Source of the DNA: an uncultured beta proteobacterium
GTDB lineage: Bacteria; Pseudomonadota; Gammaproteobacteria; Burkholderiales; Burkholderiaceae_C
Direction of reading: 5' to 3'
Length of the DNA stretch: 64,000 nt
Assembly: GCA_903869595.1 (NCBI GenBank)
Contig: CAIPZV010000038.1
Coordinates: 42,904 to 106,903 of the forward strand
The notes under the pieces are model-generated. The model saw only the letters and a list, made by a program, of their open reading frames with translations. It searched no databases and was not told where the DNA came from. The position numbers and the translations under genes were made by a program. How positions within the stretch are numbered: the stretch's first letter is position 1; each line of letters starts with the position of its first letter. Below are positions 46,235-55,440 of this stretch, one piece after another.

Positions 46235-48079
46235 TTACGCGCCGCTTTGTTGTAGCGCCCACATGGCGGCGTAGCGGCCTTGCTGTTGCAACAAGGCCTG
46301 GTGGGTGCCGCGCTCCACAATGCGGCCGCTGTCCATGACCAGAATTTCATGCGCATCGACTACGGTGGACAAGCGGTGTGCAATCACCAGCGTGGTCTTG
46401 CTTTGCGCGATGCGTTGCAGCTCGGCCTGGATGGCGCGTTCATTGGCCGAATCCAGCGCACTGGTGGCTTCGTCAAACACCAAAATCGGCGGGTTTTTGA
46501 GCAGGGTGCGCGCAATTGCCACACGCTGTTTTTCGCCGCCCGACAGTTTGAGTCCGCGCTCGCCCACCATCGTCCCATAGCCTGCCGGGGTGCTGGTAAT
46601 AAAGTCGTCGATATGCGCGGCGCGCGCCGCCTCTTGCACTTGCACCAGCGAGCTGCCGGGTCGGCCGTAAGCGATGTTGTATTCCACCGTGTCGTTAAAC
46701 AAAACCGTATCTTGCGGCACGATGCCGATGGCGGCGCGCAAACTGGTTTGCGTCAGGCCTTGGATGCTTTGCCCGGCAATATAAATACCGCCTTGCTGTA
46801 CATCGTAAAAACGGTAGAGTAAACGTGCTAACGTACTCTTGCCCGAGCCCGAAGGCCCAACCACCGCCACGGTTTTGCCTGCCGGTATCTCAAAGCTAAT
46901 GTCGTGCAACAAGGGCCGCGCAGGGTCGTAGGCAAAAAACACATGTTCAAAGCGCACGCTGGCTTGTAGTTGACCTGCCGCGTCATGCTCATGCAGGCGC
47001 AGATCGTGCGCGTCGTGCGCGTCGGCGATTTCCTGTTCGCGTTCGAGCAGGGTGAACATTTTTTCCAGATCCGCCAGGTTTTGTTTCAGCTCCCGGTAAA
47101 TTGCGCCCAGAAAATTGAGTGGTATGTAAATTTGGATCATGAAGGCATTGACCATGACCAGATCGCCCAGCGTCATGCGCCCATCGACCACACCCTGGGT
47201 GGCGCGCCAGAGCATGGCCACCAGACCGCTGGCGATGATGAGTTGCTGGCCCGCGTTGAGCATGCTTAAGCTGCGCTGGCTTTGCAAAGCGGCGCGGCGG
47301 TAGCGCTCCAGGTTTTCGTCATAACGCCGGGCTTCGAATTCTTCGTTATTAAAGTATTTGACCGTCTCAAAGTTCAGCAGCGAGTCGATGGCGCGGCTGT
47401 GGGCTTTAGAGTCCAGTTCGTTCATGCGCTTACGAAACTGCGTGCGCCACTCGGTCATGCTGATGGTGAACAGGATGTAGAGCACCAAAGCAATGATGGT
47501 GATACCGGCAAACCAGACGTCAAACTTGACCGCCAGCAGCGTCAGCACCAGGCCCACTTCAATCAGCGTAGGGACAATGCTGTACAGCGAATAAGACACC
47601 AAGGAATGCACCGCGCGGGTACCGCGTTCGATATCCCGCGTCATGCCGCCGGTCTGGCGCTCTAAGTGAAAGCGCAAACTTAGGGAATGCAAATGCCTAA
47701 ACACCGCCAGCGAAATGCTGCGCGCCGCGCCCTCGGTGGCTTTGGCGAAGATCAAATCCCGTAATTCGGCAAATAGGGTGGTGGACAGGCGCAGCGCGGC
47801 ATAGGCGATCAACAAAGCTACCGGCACCACCAGCACGGCAGCGAGTTGGCCGGGCTGCGGCGTCATGCTGTCCACCAGGTCTTTGAGCAGCAATGGCACG
47901 CCCACGTTGGCCACTTTGGCACCCACCATGAGCGACAGCGCCACCATGACCCGCCATTTGTAGGCCCACAAATAAGGGAAAAGCCGCTGCAAAGTGCCCC
48001 AGTCACCGGTCTGAACCCCGGCGGCACCCGGGGCGCCGGGCAGGGCGTGTGAGTGGGAGGCAGGGCCGAAAGAGCGCAT
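46235..48079 (-). CDS. Atm1-like ABC exporter (half-transporter, ATPase fused to membrane domain)
   Basis: A 614-residue type IV ABC exporter that should work as a homodimer. Six membrane helices (about 40-330; the segment LRFHLERQTGGMTRDIERGT is typical of the Atm1/HMT1 group) precede the ATPase, with Walker A VGPSGSGKS, signature LSGGEKQRV, Walker B ILVFDEAT and switch His in VIAHRLS. Bacterial Atm1 homologues export glutathione-bound metals or sulfur species. The start is the ATG at 48079. It is upstream of the truncated LysR gene. Confidence 0.92.
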   Translation of the reverse strand: MRSFGPASHSHALPGAPGAAGVQTGDWGTLQRLFPYLWAYKWRVMVALSLMVGAKVANVGVPLLLKDLVDSMTPQPGQLAAVLVVPVALLIAYAALRLSTTLFAELRDLIFAKATEGAARSISLAVFRHLHSLSLRFHLERQTGGMTRDIERGTRAVHSLVSYSLYSIVPTLIEVGLVLTLLAVKFDVWFAGITIIALVLYILFTISMTEWRTQFRKRMNELDSKAHSRAIDSLLNFETVKYFNNEEFEARRYDENLERYRRAALQSQRSLSMLNAGQQLIIASGLVAMLWRATQGVVDGRMTLGDLVMVNAFMIQIYIPLNFLGAIYRELKQNLADLEKMFTLLEREQEIADAHDAHDLRLHEHDAAGQLQASVRFEHVFFAYDPARPLLHDISFEIPAGKTVAVVGPSGSGKSTLARLLYRFYDVQQGGIYIAGQSIQGLTQTSLRAAIGIVPQDTVLFNDTVEYNIAYGRPGSSLVQVQEAARAAHIDDFITSTPAGYGTMVGERGLKLSGGEKQRVAIARTLLKNPPILVFDEATSALDSANERAIQAELQRIAQSKTTLVIAHRLSTVVDAHEILVMDSGRIVERGTHQALLQQQGRYAAMWALQQSGA

Positions 48080-48116
48080 GGGTGACAATTCGAAGCGTTA
48101 AACCGAGATTGTGCCC

Positions 48117-48524
48117 ATGTCCCACGCTGCCTCCCCCACCACCGCCTTGCCGACCGACCAAGAGTTGGTGCTCAAAGTGATTCCTATGCCGGGCGACTGC
48201 AATGCCAATGGCGATATTTTTGGCGGCTGGGTGATGGCCCAGGTGGATTTGGCCGGTTCGGTGCTGCCCGCTCGCTACACCCAGGGCCGGATGGCGACGG
48301 TGGCGGTCAATGAGTTCATTTTTAAGCAGCCGGTGCGGGTGGGTGACATCTTGTCTTTCTTTTCTAAGGTGGTGCGCATCGGTCGCACCTCCATCACGGT
48401 CAAGGTGGAAGTGTTTGCCGAGCGCTTTCGCAACCAGGGCAGTTACATCAAGGTGACCGAAGCCCTTGTCACCTATGTGGCAATTGACGACGCGGGAAAA
48501 CCAAGGGAAATCCCCAAGGTTTAG
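48117..48524 (+). CDS. Hot-dog fold acyl-CoA thioesterase, YciA-like
   Basis: A 135-residue acyl-CoA thioesterase. The signature VIPMPGDCNANGDIFGGWVMAQVDLAG contains the catalytic Asp of YciA-like enzymes, split here as DCNANGDIFGGW, and VAVNEFIFKQPVRVGD follows. It would hydrolyse short to medium acyl-CoA. The start is the ATG at 48117; GTG two codons upstream is also in frame. It is divergent from the Atm1-like gene and lies 118 bases before the branched-chain-type transporter operon, which also carries an acyl-CoA synthetase. Confidence 0.92.
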   Translation: MSHAASPTTALPTDQELVLKVIPMPGDCNANGDIFGGWVMAQVDLAGSVLPARYTQGRMATVAVNEFIFKQPVRVGDILSFFSKVVRIGRTSITVKVEVFAERFRNQGSYIKVTEALVTYVAIDDAGKPREIPKV

Positions 48525-48556
48525 GGCTTTGTCAGAGGGAAATTACATGCCGGGTG

Positions 48557-48604
48557 TCAATTTAGCTATTGAAATCGGTAACAACCCTATCAAAGAAATT
48601 TCAA
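48557..48604. promoter_or_regulatory. Overlapping inverted repeats upstream of the liv-type operon
   Basis: TCAAT-N6-ATTGA (48557-48572) overlaps TTGAAAT-N22-ATTTCAA (48569-48575 with 48598-48604). Both lie in the AT-richer leader 40-85 bases before the LivH-like gene, a place for an operator. No known consensus is recognised. Confidence 0.35.
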
Positions 48605-48642
48605 ACTAGGGCTATAACCTTGGGTGGTTAAACCTAGGAGGC

Positions 48643-49521
48643 ATGGTGCAGTTTTTTCAATTGTTGATCAGCGGTGTGGCGCAGGGCTGCATTTACGGGC
48701 TGATCGCACTCGGTTTTGTCCTGATATACAAGGCGACCGAGACCGTCAGCTTTGCCCAGGGCGAGCTGATGATGCTCGGTGCTTTTGGCGGTTTGGTGGC
48801 TATGACCATGCTGGGCATGCCCTATTGGCTGGCCATCCTATCGGCGGTGCTGACGATGGCCCTGGTGGGCGCGCTGATCGAAATGGCGGTAATACGCCCG
48901 ATTTTGGGGCAGCCGGCGTTTTCTATTGTGATGCTAACTATCGGCGTGGGCTATGTGGCGCGCGGCCTGATCACCATGATTCCCAACATCGGCACCGACA
49001 CCCAGGCCTTGCCGGTTCCCTATAAAGACGAAATCTGGAAATTGGGCGGCCTGATTCTGAACGTGGAGCACATGGTCGTGATCGCCGCCACCGGCGTTTT
49101 GTGCGTTTTGTTGTTTGCGCTGTTTCGCTACAGCAAGCTGGGCATTGCCATGCAGGCCACCTCGCAAAACCAGTTGGCGGCGTATTACATGGGCATTCCG
49201 GTCAAGCGCCTCAACAGCATCGCTTGGGCGCTGGCAGCAGCGGTGGCCAGTATTGCCGGGCTACTGCTCGCGCCTATTACTTTTGTGCACGCCAATATGG
49301 GCTTTATCGGCCTCAAAGCCTTCCCGGCGGCGGTGGTGGGGGGCTTTGGCAGCCTGCCCGGCGCAATTGTGGGGGGCTTGGTCATCGGCTTGGTGGAAGC
49401 TTTTTCGGGCTTTTACCTGCCCGACGGCTTCAAGGACACGGCCGCTTATATCGTGGTGCTGGTGATGCTGATGGTGCGGCCCAATGGCTTGTTCGGCGAA
49501 AAACTGCGCAAAAAGGTCTGA
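48643..49521 (+). CDS. livH: Branched-chain amino acid-type ABC permease LivH
   Basis: A 292-residue inner-membrane permease of the LivH family with about eight helices. It has LISGVAQGCIYGLIALGFVL at the start and the EAA-like loop AMQATSQNQLAAYYMGIPVK. GGFGSLPGAIVGG is also typical. A consensus AGGAGG lies only one base before the ATG at 48643; GTG at 48646 has better spacing, so the true start may be one codon later. It is first of livHMGF, an acyl-CoA synthetase and two binding proteins. The ligand may be an aromatic or fatty acid rather than an amino acid. Confidence 0.92.
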   Translation: MVQFFQLLISGVAQGCIYGLIALGFVLIYKATETVSFAQGELMMLGAFGGLVAMTMLGMPYWLAILSAVLTMALVGALIEMAVIRPILGQPAFSIVMLTIGVGYVARGLITMIPNIGTDTQALPVPYKDEIWKLGGLILNVEHMVVIAATGVLCVLLFALFRYSKLGIAMQATSQNQLAAYYMGIPVKRLNSIAWALAAAVASIAGLLLAPITFVHANMGFIGLKAFPAAVVGGFGSLPGAIVGGLVIGLVEAFSGFYLPDGFKDTAAYIVVLVMLMVRPNGLFGEKLRKKV

Positions 49522-49523
49522 AC

Positions 49524-50600
49524 ATGCGTTTTATTTTCAAAACCGAATACGCTCAGGACATTGGCCTGGCCAAGCACGAAGGCCATGTCTTTTGGTACAG
49601 CGTGCTGGTCTTGCTGCTGATAGCAGCACCTTGGTTGTTTACCGAGTACTGGCTGGCCCAACTCACTTTTGTGCTGATTTACAGCATCGCAGCCCTGGGC
49701 ATCATGCTTTTGGCCGGCTTTACCGGCTTGTTTTCCCTGGGCCATGCGGCGTTTTTGGGTGTGGGCGCTTATACGCACGCCGTACTCACCAATATGGGCG
49801 TGCCCTTTCCTATTGCGCTGGCTTGCGCGGCGGGATTGTCGGCGGCGGTCGGTCTGGTGGTGGGCTTGCCGGCGCTGCGCGTTAAAGGTATTTACTTAGG
49901 CATGGCGACGCTGTCTTTTGGTTTTATTGTGGAAGAGGTGCTGGCGCGTTGGGAGTCTGTGACCGGGGGCAATGCCGGTATTCATATCAAAAAGCCCAAC
50001 GTTTTTGGCTGGGTGCTGGAGACTGAAATTCAGTTTTATTTTTTGTGCCTGTTGCTGACGGTGGTGGCGACCCTGGGCATTCTGAATTTGCTGCGCTCGC
50101 CCACCGGGCGGGCTTTTGTGGCCATCCGCGATTCGGAAATTTCTGCGCAAAGCATGGGCATCAACCTGGCGCAGTACAAAACCATGTCCTTTGCCATTTC
50201 AGCCGCATTGGCCGGTGTGGCCGGGGCCTTGTACGCGCACAAATTGCAATTCATTTCGCCCGACCAGTTCAACATCCTGCAATCCATCGACTTGCTCTTG
50301 ATGATTGTGATTGGCGGCCTGGGCTCGGTCCACGGTGCATTCTTGGGCGCCATCTTCTTAATCACCATGCCGCAGCTCATCGCCATGCTCAAAGACTATT
50401 TGCCCGCAGTGGTGGGCCAGGCGCCGGGCTTGCAAGGCGTGGTCTATGGCGCGGTGCTGATTGCCTTTGTGCTGTTCGAGCCCATGGGTTTGTATGGACG
50501 CTGGCTCAAGGTGCGCACCTATTTTGAAGTCTTCCCGTTCTACCGCAAAGGCATGTTCAAGCGGCAGAAATCTTTCCAGAAATCGGATCGCCTGAAATGA
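49524..50600 (+). CDS. livM: Branched-chain amino acid-type ABC permease LivM
   Basis: A 358-residue inner-membrane permease with about ten helices. Typical elements are LLAGFTGLFSLGHAAFLGVGAY, VKGIYLGMATLSFG and the cytoplasmic loop IRDSEISAQSMGINLAQYK. GGLGSVHGAFLGAIF is near the end. The ATG at 49524 follows the livH stop by two bases. The gene ends in an ATGA overlap with livG. Confidence 0.93.
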   Translation: MRFIFKTEYAQDIGLAKHEGHVFWYSVLVLLLIAAPWLFTEYWLAQLTFVLIYSIAALGIMLLAGFTGLFSLGHAAFLGVGAYTHAVLTNMGVPFPIALACAAGLSAAVGLVVGLPALRVKGIYLGMATLSFGFIVEEVLARWESVTGGNAGIHIKKPNVFGWVLETEIQFYFLCLLLTVVATLGILNLLRSPTGRAFVAIRDSEISAQSMGINLAQYKTMSFAISAALAGVAGALYAHKLQFISPDQFNILQSIDLLLMIVIGGLGSVHGAFLGAIFLITMPQLIAMLKDYLPAVVGQAPGLQGVVYGAVLIAFVLFEPMGLYGRWLKVRTYFEVFPFYRKGMFKRQKSFQKSDRLK

Positions 50601-51424
50601 CGGACTTTCTTTTATCGGCCAAGGACTTGAGCGTGCGCTTTGGCGGTCTGCTGGCAGTCAACCAGGTCAGCTTTGATGTGAAAAAAGGCGAGGTCTTCAC
50701 CCTGATCGGCCCCAATGGCGCGGGCAAGACCACCGTGTTCAATCTGATCAGCCGCATTTACACGCCGACTGCAGGCAGTATCGATTTTGTCGGCCCCAAG
50801 GGCATGGTCAAGCTCACTGAGCAAGCCCCACAGGATGTAGCCGCCTTGGGCATCGCCCGGACTTTTCAAAACATTGAATTGTTTGAGCATGCTTCGGTCT
50901 TGCACAACTTGCTGATCGGGCGGCACACGCACCGCAAAACCAGTTGGTGGCAGGACATGTTTTTTACTGCCGCCACGCGTGAAGAAGAATTGCGCTCGCG
51001 TGAGAAAGCCGAAGAGGTGATCGACTTTCTCAACCTCCAACATTACCGCGATACCTTTGTCGCGGGCCTGCCCTATGGCGTGCGCAAAGTGGTGGAAGTG
51101 GCGCGCGCTTTGTGTACCGAGCCTTCGCTTTTGTTGCTGGACGAGCCCTCATCCGGCCTCAACGTAGAAGAGACCGACGACATGGCTTTCTGGATTCAGG
51201 ATATCCAGCATGAGCTGGGCATTACCGTGCTGATGGTGGAGCACGACATGAGCTTGGTCTCCAAAGTGTCCGACCGCGTGTTGGCCATGAACCAGGGCGA
51301 AGTGCTGGCCATGGGCACGCCGCGCGAAGTGCAAAGTGATGCTGGTGTCATCGAGGCTTATTTGGGCACCTTGGACGATGTGTCCTCCTTGCGCCGCGAA
51401 TCGGCAGTGGGAGCCAGTGTATGA
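50597..51424 (+). CDS. livG: ABC transporter ATPase LivG
   Basis: A 275-residue ATPase of the LivG type. Walker A is GPNGAGKTT and the Q-loop lies in RTFQNIELF, with the LivG-specific insert between. The signature region reads LPYGVRKVVEVARAL instead of LSGGQ, as usual for LivG. Walker B is LLLLDEPSSGLN and the switch His lies in VEHDMSLV. It overlaps livM and livF by four bases each, so all four genes are coupled. Confidence 0.95.
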   Translation: MTDFLLSAKDLSVRFGGLLAVNQVSFDVKKGEVFTLIGPNGAGKTTVFNLISRIYTPTAGSIDFVGPKGMVKLTEQAPQDVAALGIARTFQNIELFEHASVLHNLLIGRHTHRKTSWWQDMFFTAATREEELRSREKAEEVIDFLNLQHYRDTFVAGLPYGVRKVVEVARALCTEPSLLLLDEPSSGLNVEETDDMAFWIQDIQHELGITVLMVEHDMSLVSKVSDRVLAMNQGEVLAMGTPREVQSDAGVIEAYLGTLDDVSSLRRESAVGASV

Positions 51425-52218
51425 GCAATATCCCGCCTCCAGTGAGCGACTTGCCGGTGCTCAAACTACTGAATGTGGAGAGCGCTTACGGCCCGATCAA
51501 AGCCATTCGCGGCATCAGCCTGCAAGTGCGGCGTGGCGAAATCGGCGCGGTGCTGGGCTCTAACGGCGCCGGCAAAACCACGATTCTCAAAACCATTTCG
51601 GGCATCATCGATCCGCGCAAGGGCTCCATCGAATTCAAGGGCCAGGACATCACCGCCCAAGACCCCTCGCATATCGTGCAGCAAGGCTTGAGCCATGTTC
51701 CTGAGGGCCGCGAGGTATTCCCGCTGCTCAGCGTGCACGACAACTTGCTGATGGGCGCCTACACCCGCAGCGACAGCGACCAAGTGGCGCGTGATATGGA
51801 GACGGTGTACACCTACTTCCCGATTCTTAAAGAGCGCCGCTTGCAGGATGCGGGTCTGCTCTCCGGCGGGCAACAACAGATGCTGGCGATCTCGCGCGCG
51901 CTCATGGCCAACCCGGATTTGATGTTGCTGGACGAGCCTAGCCTGGGCCTGTCGCCCAAGTTGACTAAAGAGATTTTTGAAATCGTGGTGCGCATCAACC
52001 GTGAACGCGGCACCACGATTTTGCTGGTCGAGCAAAACGCCAATATGGCGCTTAACGCCTCAGACTACGGCTATGTGCTGGAAAACGGTCGCATCGTCAT
52101 GGAAGACACCTGCGCCCGTCTGCGCGAAAAAGAAGATATCAAGGAGTTCTATCTGGGACTCAAGGAAGAAGGCGTGCGTGACGAGCGGCGCTGGAAAAAG
52201 AAAAAGACCTGGAGATGA
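51421..52218 (+). CDS. livF: ABC transporter ATPase LivF
   Basis: A 265-residue partner ATPase of LivG. Walker A is GSNGAGKTT, the signature is LLSGGQQQML, Walker B is MLLDEPSLGLS and the H-loop position is Gln in VEQNANMAL, as in other LivF proteins. The last 20 residues (ERRWKKKKTWR) are unusually basic. It is followed 70 bases later by the acyl-CoA synthetase gene. Confidence 0.95.
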   Translation: MSNIPPPVSDLPVLKLLNVESAYGPIKAIRGISLQVRRGEIGAVLGSNGAGKTTILKTISGIIDPRKGSIEFKGQDITAQDPSHIVQQGLSHVPEGREVFPLLSVHDNLLMGAYTRSDSDQVARDMETVYTYFPILKERRLQDAGLLSGGQQQMLAISRALMANPDLMLLDEPSLGLSPKLTKEIFEIVVRINRERGTTILLVEQNANMALNASDYGYVLENGRIVMEDTCARLREKEDIKEFYLGLKEEGVRDERRWKKKKTWR

Positions 52219-52288
52219 TGATGCCTAGCGCTGCTATTTCAACGTTTTGTGGCTTGCGGGCTGCGCAGCTGTGCGCGGGAGGCTGCTT

Positions 52289-54145
52289 ATGAGCCGCTTA
52301 TGGGATTTGGGCCATATCCAGCCGGAAAACCGCGTGGTGCTGGAAGGCGACACGATGACCGCCATGTTCTGGAACGCGGTGGCCAAGCGCGGCCCTGCGG
52401 TTTGGCTGCGCCAAAAACACCTTGGCTTGTGGCGCAGCTGGACCTGGAACCAGACCGCCACCGCCGTGGAAGAAATTTGTGCCGGTTTGCTCAGTTTGGG
52501 TTTTGACAAAGGCGAGTGCGCTTCCATCTTGTCCAACACCGTGGTCGAGTGGGTGTGGGCCGATCTGGCGGTGCTGTCGGCCTGTGGCGTATCCAACGGC
52601 ATTTACCCTACCGACGCCAGCAGCCAGGTGCAATACCTCAGCGAAGATTCGCGCACCACGATCTTGTTTGTCGAAGACGACGAGCAACTGGATAAGGCCT
52701 TGGAAGTACGTGCCCAATTGCCGCTGTTGCGCAAAATTGTGGTCTTTGACATGGAGGGTTTGCGTACCCTCAAAGACCCGGGCGTCATCAGTCTGGATGC
52801 CTTGCGCGTTTTGGGGCGCGAGCACCTGGCCGCGCACCCGCAGGCCGTGCGTGAGCGCGCTGCCCAGTGCCAGGCGCAAGACCTGGCTATCTTGGTCTAT
52901 ACCTCGGGCACCACCGGAAAACCCAAAGGCGCCATGCATTTGCACAAGGGCCTGGTGTTTACCGTGCACGGCTACAACACGCTGGTCGCGCAAACTATGG
53001 ACGACGAGCGCATGTGCTTTTTGCCCCTGTGCCATATCGCCGAACGCATGGGCGGCGAGTATTTCTCGCTTTACACCGGCTCCAAACTCAACTTCGTGGA
53101 AAACCCGGAAACCATTCCTGAAAATGTGCGTGAAATTGCGCCCACCGTATTTACCGCCGTGCCCCGCGTATGGGAAAAGTTTTACTCCGGCGTGATGATC
53201 ACGCTCAAAGAAGCCGGTTTTGTTCAGCAGGCGGTGTATGCCTGGGGTATCGGTGTCGGTGGCCGTATTGCGGACAAAGTGCTGGCCGGTCAATCAGTCG
53301 ATGCCTGGCTGAAGCTGCAATTTGTGCTGGCCCAATGGCTGGCGCTCAACAATGTGCGCAAAACCATAGGCATTCACCGCTCCAAATACCTGGTCACTGG
53401 CGCGGCGCCCATATCACCCGATCTGGTGCGCTGGTATTTGTCCCTGGGCGTGCCCATGTTGGAAGTCTGGGGCATGACCGAGACCTGCGGCGCTGCCACC
53501 GGCGTCCCGGCCACCCGCATCCGTCCTGGCTCTATCGGCCCGGCCGCTGGCTATAACGAAGTGCGTCTGGACCCGCAGACCAGCGAAATTTTGGTACGCG
53601 GGAAAAATGTGTTTGCCGGTTACCTGAACCAGCCAGAGAAAACCGCCGAGACCATAGATGCAGACGGCTGGCTCCATACCGGCGACGTGGGCGTGGTCGA
53701 TGCCGACGGCTATTTCCGTATCACCGACCGCATGAAGGACATCATCATTACCGCCGGAGGCAAGAACATCACGCCCTCGGAGCTGGAAAACGACCTGAAG
53801 TTCTCGCCCTACATCACCGACGCGGTGGTCATTGGCGACAAGCGGCCTTACCTGACGGTCATCATCATGATCGACCAGGAAAATGTCGAAAAATACGCCC
53901 AGGATCAGGATGTGCCTTTTAGCAACTACGCCAGCCTGACGCGCTCGGCCGAAGTGCAGGCGCTGATCCAAGCCGAAATAGACCGGGTGAACAAAAAGTT
54001 CGCGCGGGTTGAACAAATTAAGAAATTCTTCCTGCTTGACACCCAGCTGAGCGCAGAAGACGAAGAACTCACCCCCACGATGAAGCTCAAGCGCAAATTG
54101 GTGGAAAAGAAATACAACGCTAATATTGAGGCTATGTATGGCTGA
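52289..54145 (+). CDS. AMP-forming long-chain-type acyl-CoA synthetase
   Basis: A 618-residue ANL-superfamily ligase. The phosphate-binding motif is YTSGTTGKPKGAM, followed by FLPLCHIAERM, the aromatic/acyl pocket motif WGMTETCGAATG and the hinge region ITDRMKDIIITAGGKNITPS. It activates a carboxylic acid as acyl-AMP and then acyl-CoA. Position between the liv ATPases and two binding proteins suggests it traps the imported acid as its CoA ester. The start is the ATG at 52289, with GGGAGG six bases upstream. The acyl group is not known. Confidence 0.9.
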   Translation: MSRLWDLGHIQPENRVVLEGDTMTAMFWNAVAKRGPAVWLRQKHLGLWRSWTWNQTATAVEEICAGLLSLGFDKGECASILSNTVVEWVWADLAVLSACGVSNGIYPTDASSQVQYLSEDSRTTILFVEDDEQLDKALEVRAQLPLLRKIVVFDMEGLRTLKDPGVISLDALRVLGREHLAAHPQAVRERAAQCQAQDLAILVYTSGTTGKPKGAMHLHKGLVFTVHGYNTLVAQTMDDERMCFLPLCHIAERMGGEYFSLYTGSKLNFVENPETIPENVREIAPTVFTAVPRVWEKFYSGVMITLKEAGFVQQAVYAWGIGVGGRIADKVLAGQSVDAWLKLQFVLAQWLALNNVRKTIGIHRSKYLVTGAAPISPDLVRWYLSLGVPMLEVWGMTETCGAATGVPATRIRPGSIGPAAGYNEVRLDPQTSEILVRGKNVFAGYLNQPEKTAETIDADGWLHTGDVGVVDADGYFRITDRMKDIIITAGGKNITPSELENDLKFSPYITDAVVIGDKRPYLTVIIMIDQENVEKYAQDQDVPFSNYASLTRSAEVQALIQAEIDRVNKKFARVEQIKKFFLLDTQLSAEDEELTPTMKLKRKLVEKKYNANIEAMYG

Positions 54146-54196
54146 GCCCGCCGGGCCCGGCAGCACTGCGTAATAATTATTTTTAGGAGAACGAGC

Positions 54197-55372
54197 ATGA
54201 AGAAAACTTTATTTCCCTTTACCGGTCTGGCGCTTGTGCTGGCCACATGGTTCGCCGCAGTGCCGACGCTTGCCGCCGAACAACAGGGCGTGAGCAAAAA
54301 CGAAATCGTCATTGGCACCATCCAAGATTTGTCCGGCCCGCTGGCGGGTTACGGCAAACAGTCGCGCAACGGCATGCAGTTGCGCATCGACGAGCTCAAT
54401 GAGCAGGGCGCCATCCATGGCCGCAAACTCAAGCTGCTGGTGGAAGACTCGGGCTATGACCCCAAACGTGCCGTGCTGGCAGCGCAAAAACTGGTAAACC
54501 AGGACAAAATTTTTATCATGGCCGGGCATCTGGGTACTGCGCAAAACAATGCCGCCATGCCGATCCAGTTTGAAAAACAAATCGTCAACTTCATGCCCCT
54601 GACCGCGTCACGCGATATGTATGACGCGCCCAACGAACTGAAGTACGCTTTGCTCAGCTCGTACTACGACCAGATCCGGATGGTGCTGCCCAAGATGGTG
54701 GCGGATAAAGGCGTCAAGAAATCTTGCATCATTTACCAGGACGACGAGTTTGGCTTGGAAGTGCTGCGCGGCGCCGAAGCCGGCCTGAAAACCCTGAACA
54801 TGGAGTTGACCGAAAAGACCTCCTTCAAGCGCGGCTCCACCGACTTCTCCACCCAGGTCGCGAAGATGAAATCCTCGGGCTGCGAACTGGTGGTGTTGGG
54901 AACCATTATTCGTGAGACGATCGGCACCGTGGCCGAGTCCCGCAAAACCGGTTTCAACCCAATTTTCTTAGCTTCAATCGCTGCTTACACCGACCTGATT
55001 CACAAACTCGGTGGCAAAGCGATGGATGGCGTGTACGCCACTAACGTGGTGCAAAACCCCTACCTGGACGAGGCTTCACAGCCCATCCGTTTCTGGGCCA
55101 ATAAATACAAAACCAAGTTCAATGAAGACCCAGCCGTGTTTTCCGCCTACGGTTACATCATGGTTGACATCTTCATCCAGGCAGCCCAAAAAGCCGGCCC
55201 TAACCTGACTAGCGCCAGCTTTGTCAAAGCCATGAATAGCATGTCCATCCCACCAGACTTTTTTGGTACCCCCGCTTTGACTTATACCAACACCAAGCGC
55301 TTGGGTAGCGAGTCGGCCAAGCTGTCGCAAATTCAGGACGGCAAATGGCGCGTAGTGATGGAAGTGAAGTAA
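54197..55372 (+). CDS. LivK-type periplasmic binding protein, copy 1
   Basis: A 391-residue type I periplasmic binding protein with a signal peptide (cleavage near PTLAAEQQG). The mature part opens GVSKNEIVIGTIQDLSGPLA, then LLVEDSGYDPKRAV and KLVNQDKIFIMAGHLGTAQ. It is preceded by AGGAG. It is closely related over its whole length to the next gene. The two probably feed one permease with different ligands. Confidence 0.93.
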   Translation: MKKTLFPFTGLALVLATWFAAVPTLAAEQQGVSKNEIVIGTIQDLSGPLAGYGKQSRNGMQLRIDELNEQGAIHGRKLKLLVEDSGYDPKRAVLAAQKLVNQDKIFIMAGHLGTAQNNAAMPIQFEKQIVNFMPLTASRDMYDAPNELKYALLSSYYDQIRMVLPKMVADKGVKKSCIIYQDDEFGLEVLRGAEAGLKTLNMELTEKTSFKRGSTDFSTQVAKMKSSGCELVVLGTIIRETIGTVAESRKTGFNPIFLASIAAYTDLIHKLGGKAMDGVYATNVVQNPYLDEASQPIRFWANKYKTKFNEDPAVFSAYGYIMVDIFIQAAQKAGPNLTSASFVKAMNSMSIPPDFFGTPALTYTNTKRLGSESAKLSQIQDGKWRVVMEVK

Positions 55373-55440
55373 TCTTGTAGTTCGGCGGTGCTGCGCCTTG
55401 ACCCGGCACAGTCCTCCCCTTATATTTTTTGGAGACAACG

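Noticed and set aside
52298..53293. A 331-residue minus-strand frame opposite the acyl-CoA synthetase
   Set aside because: High-GC antisense shadow; the plus-strand gene has complete ANL motifs across the same bases.
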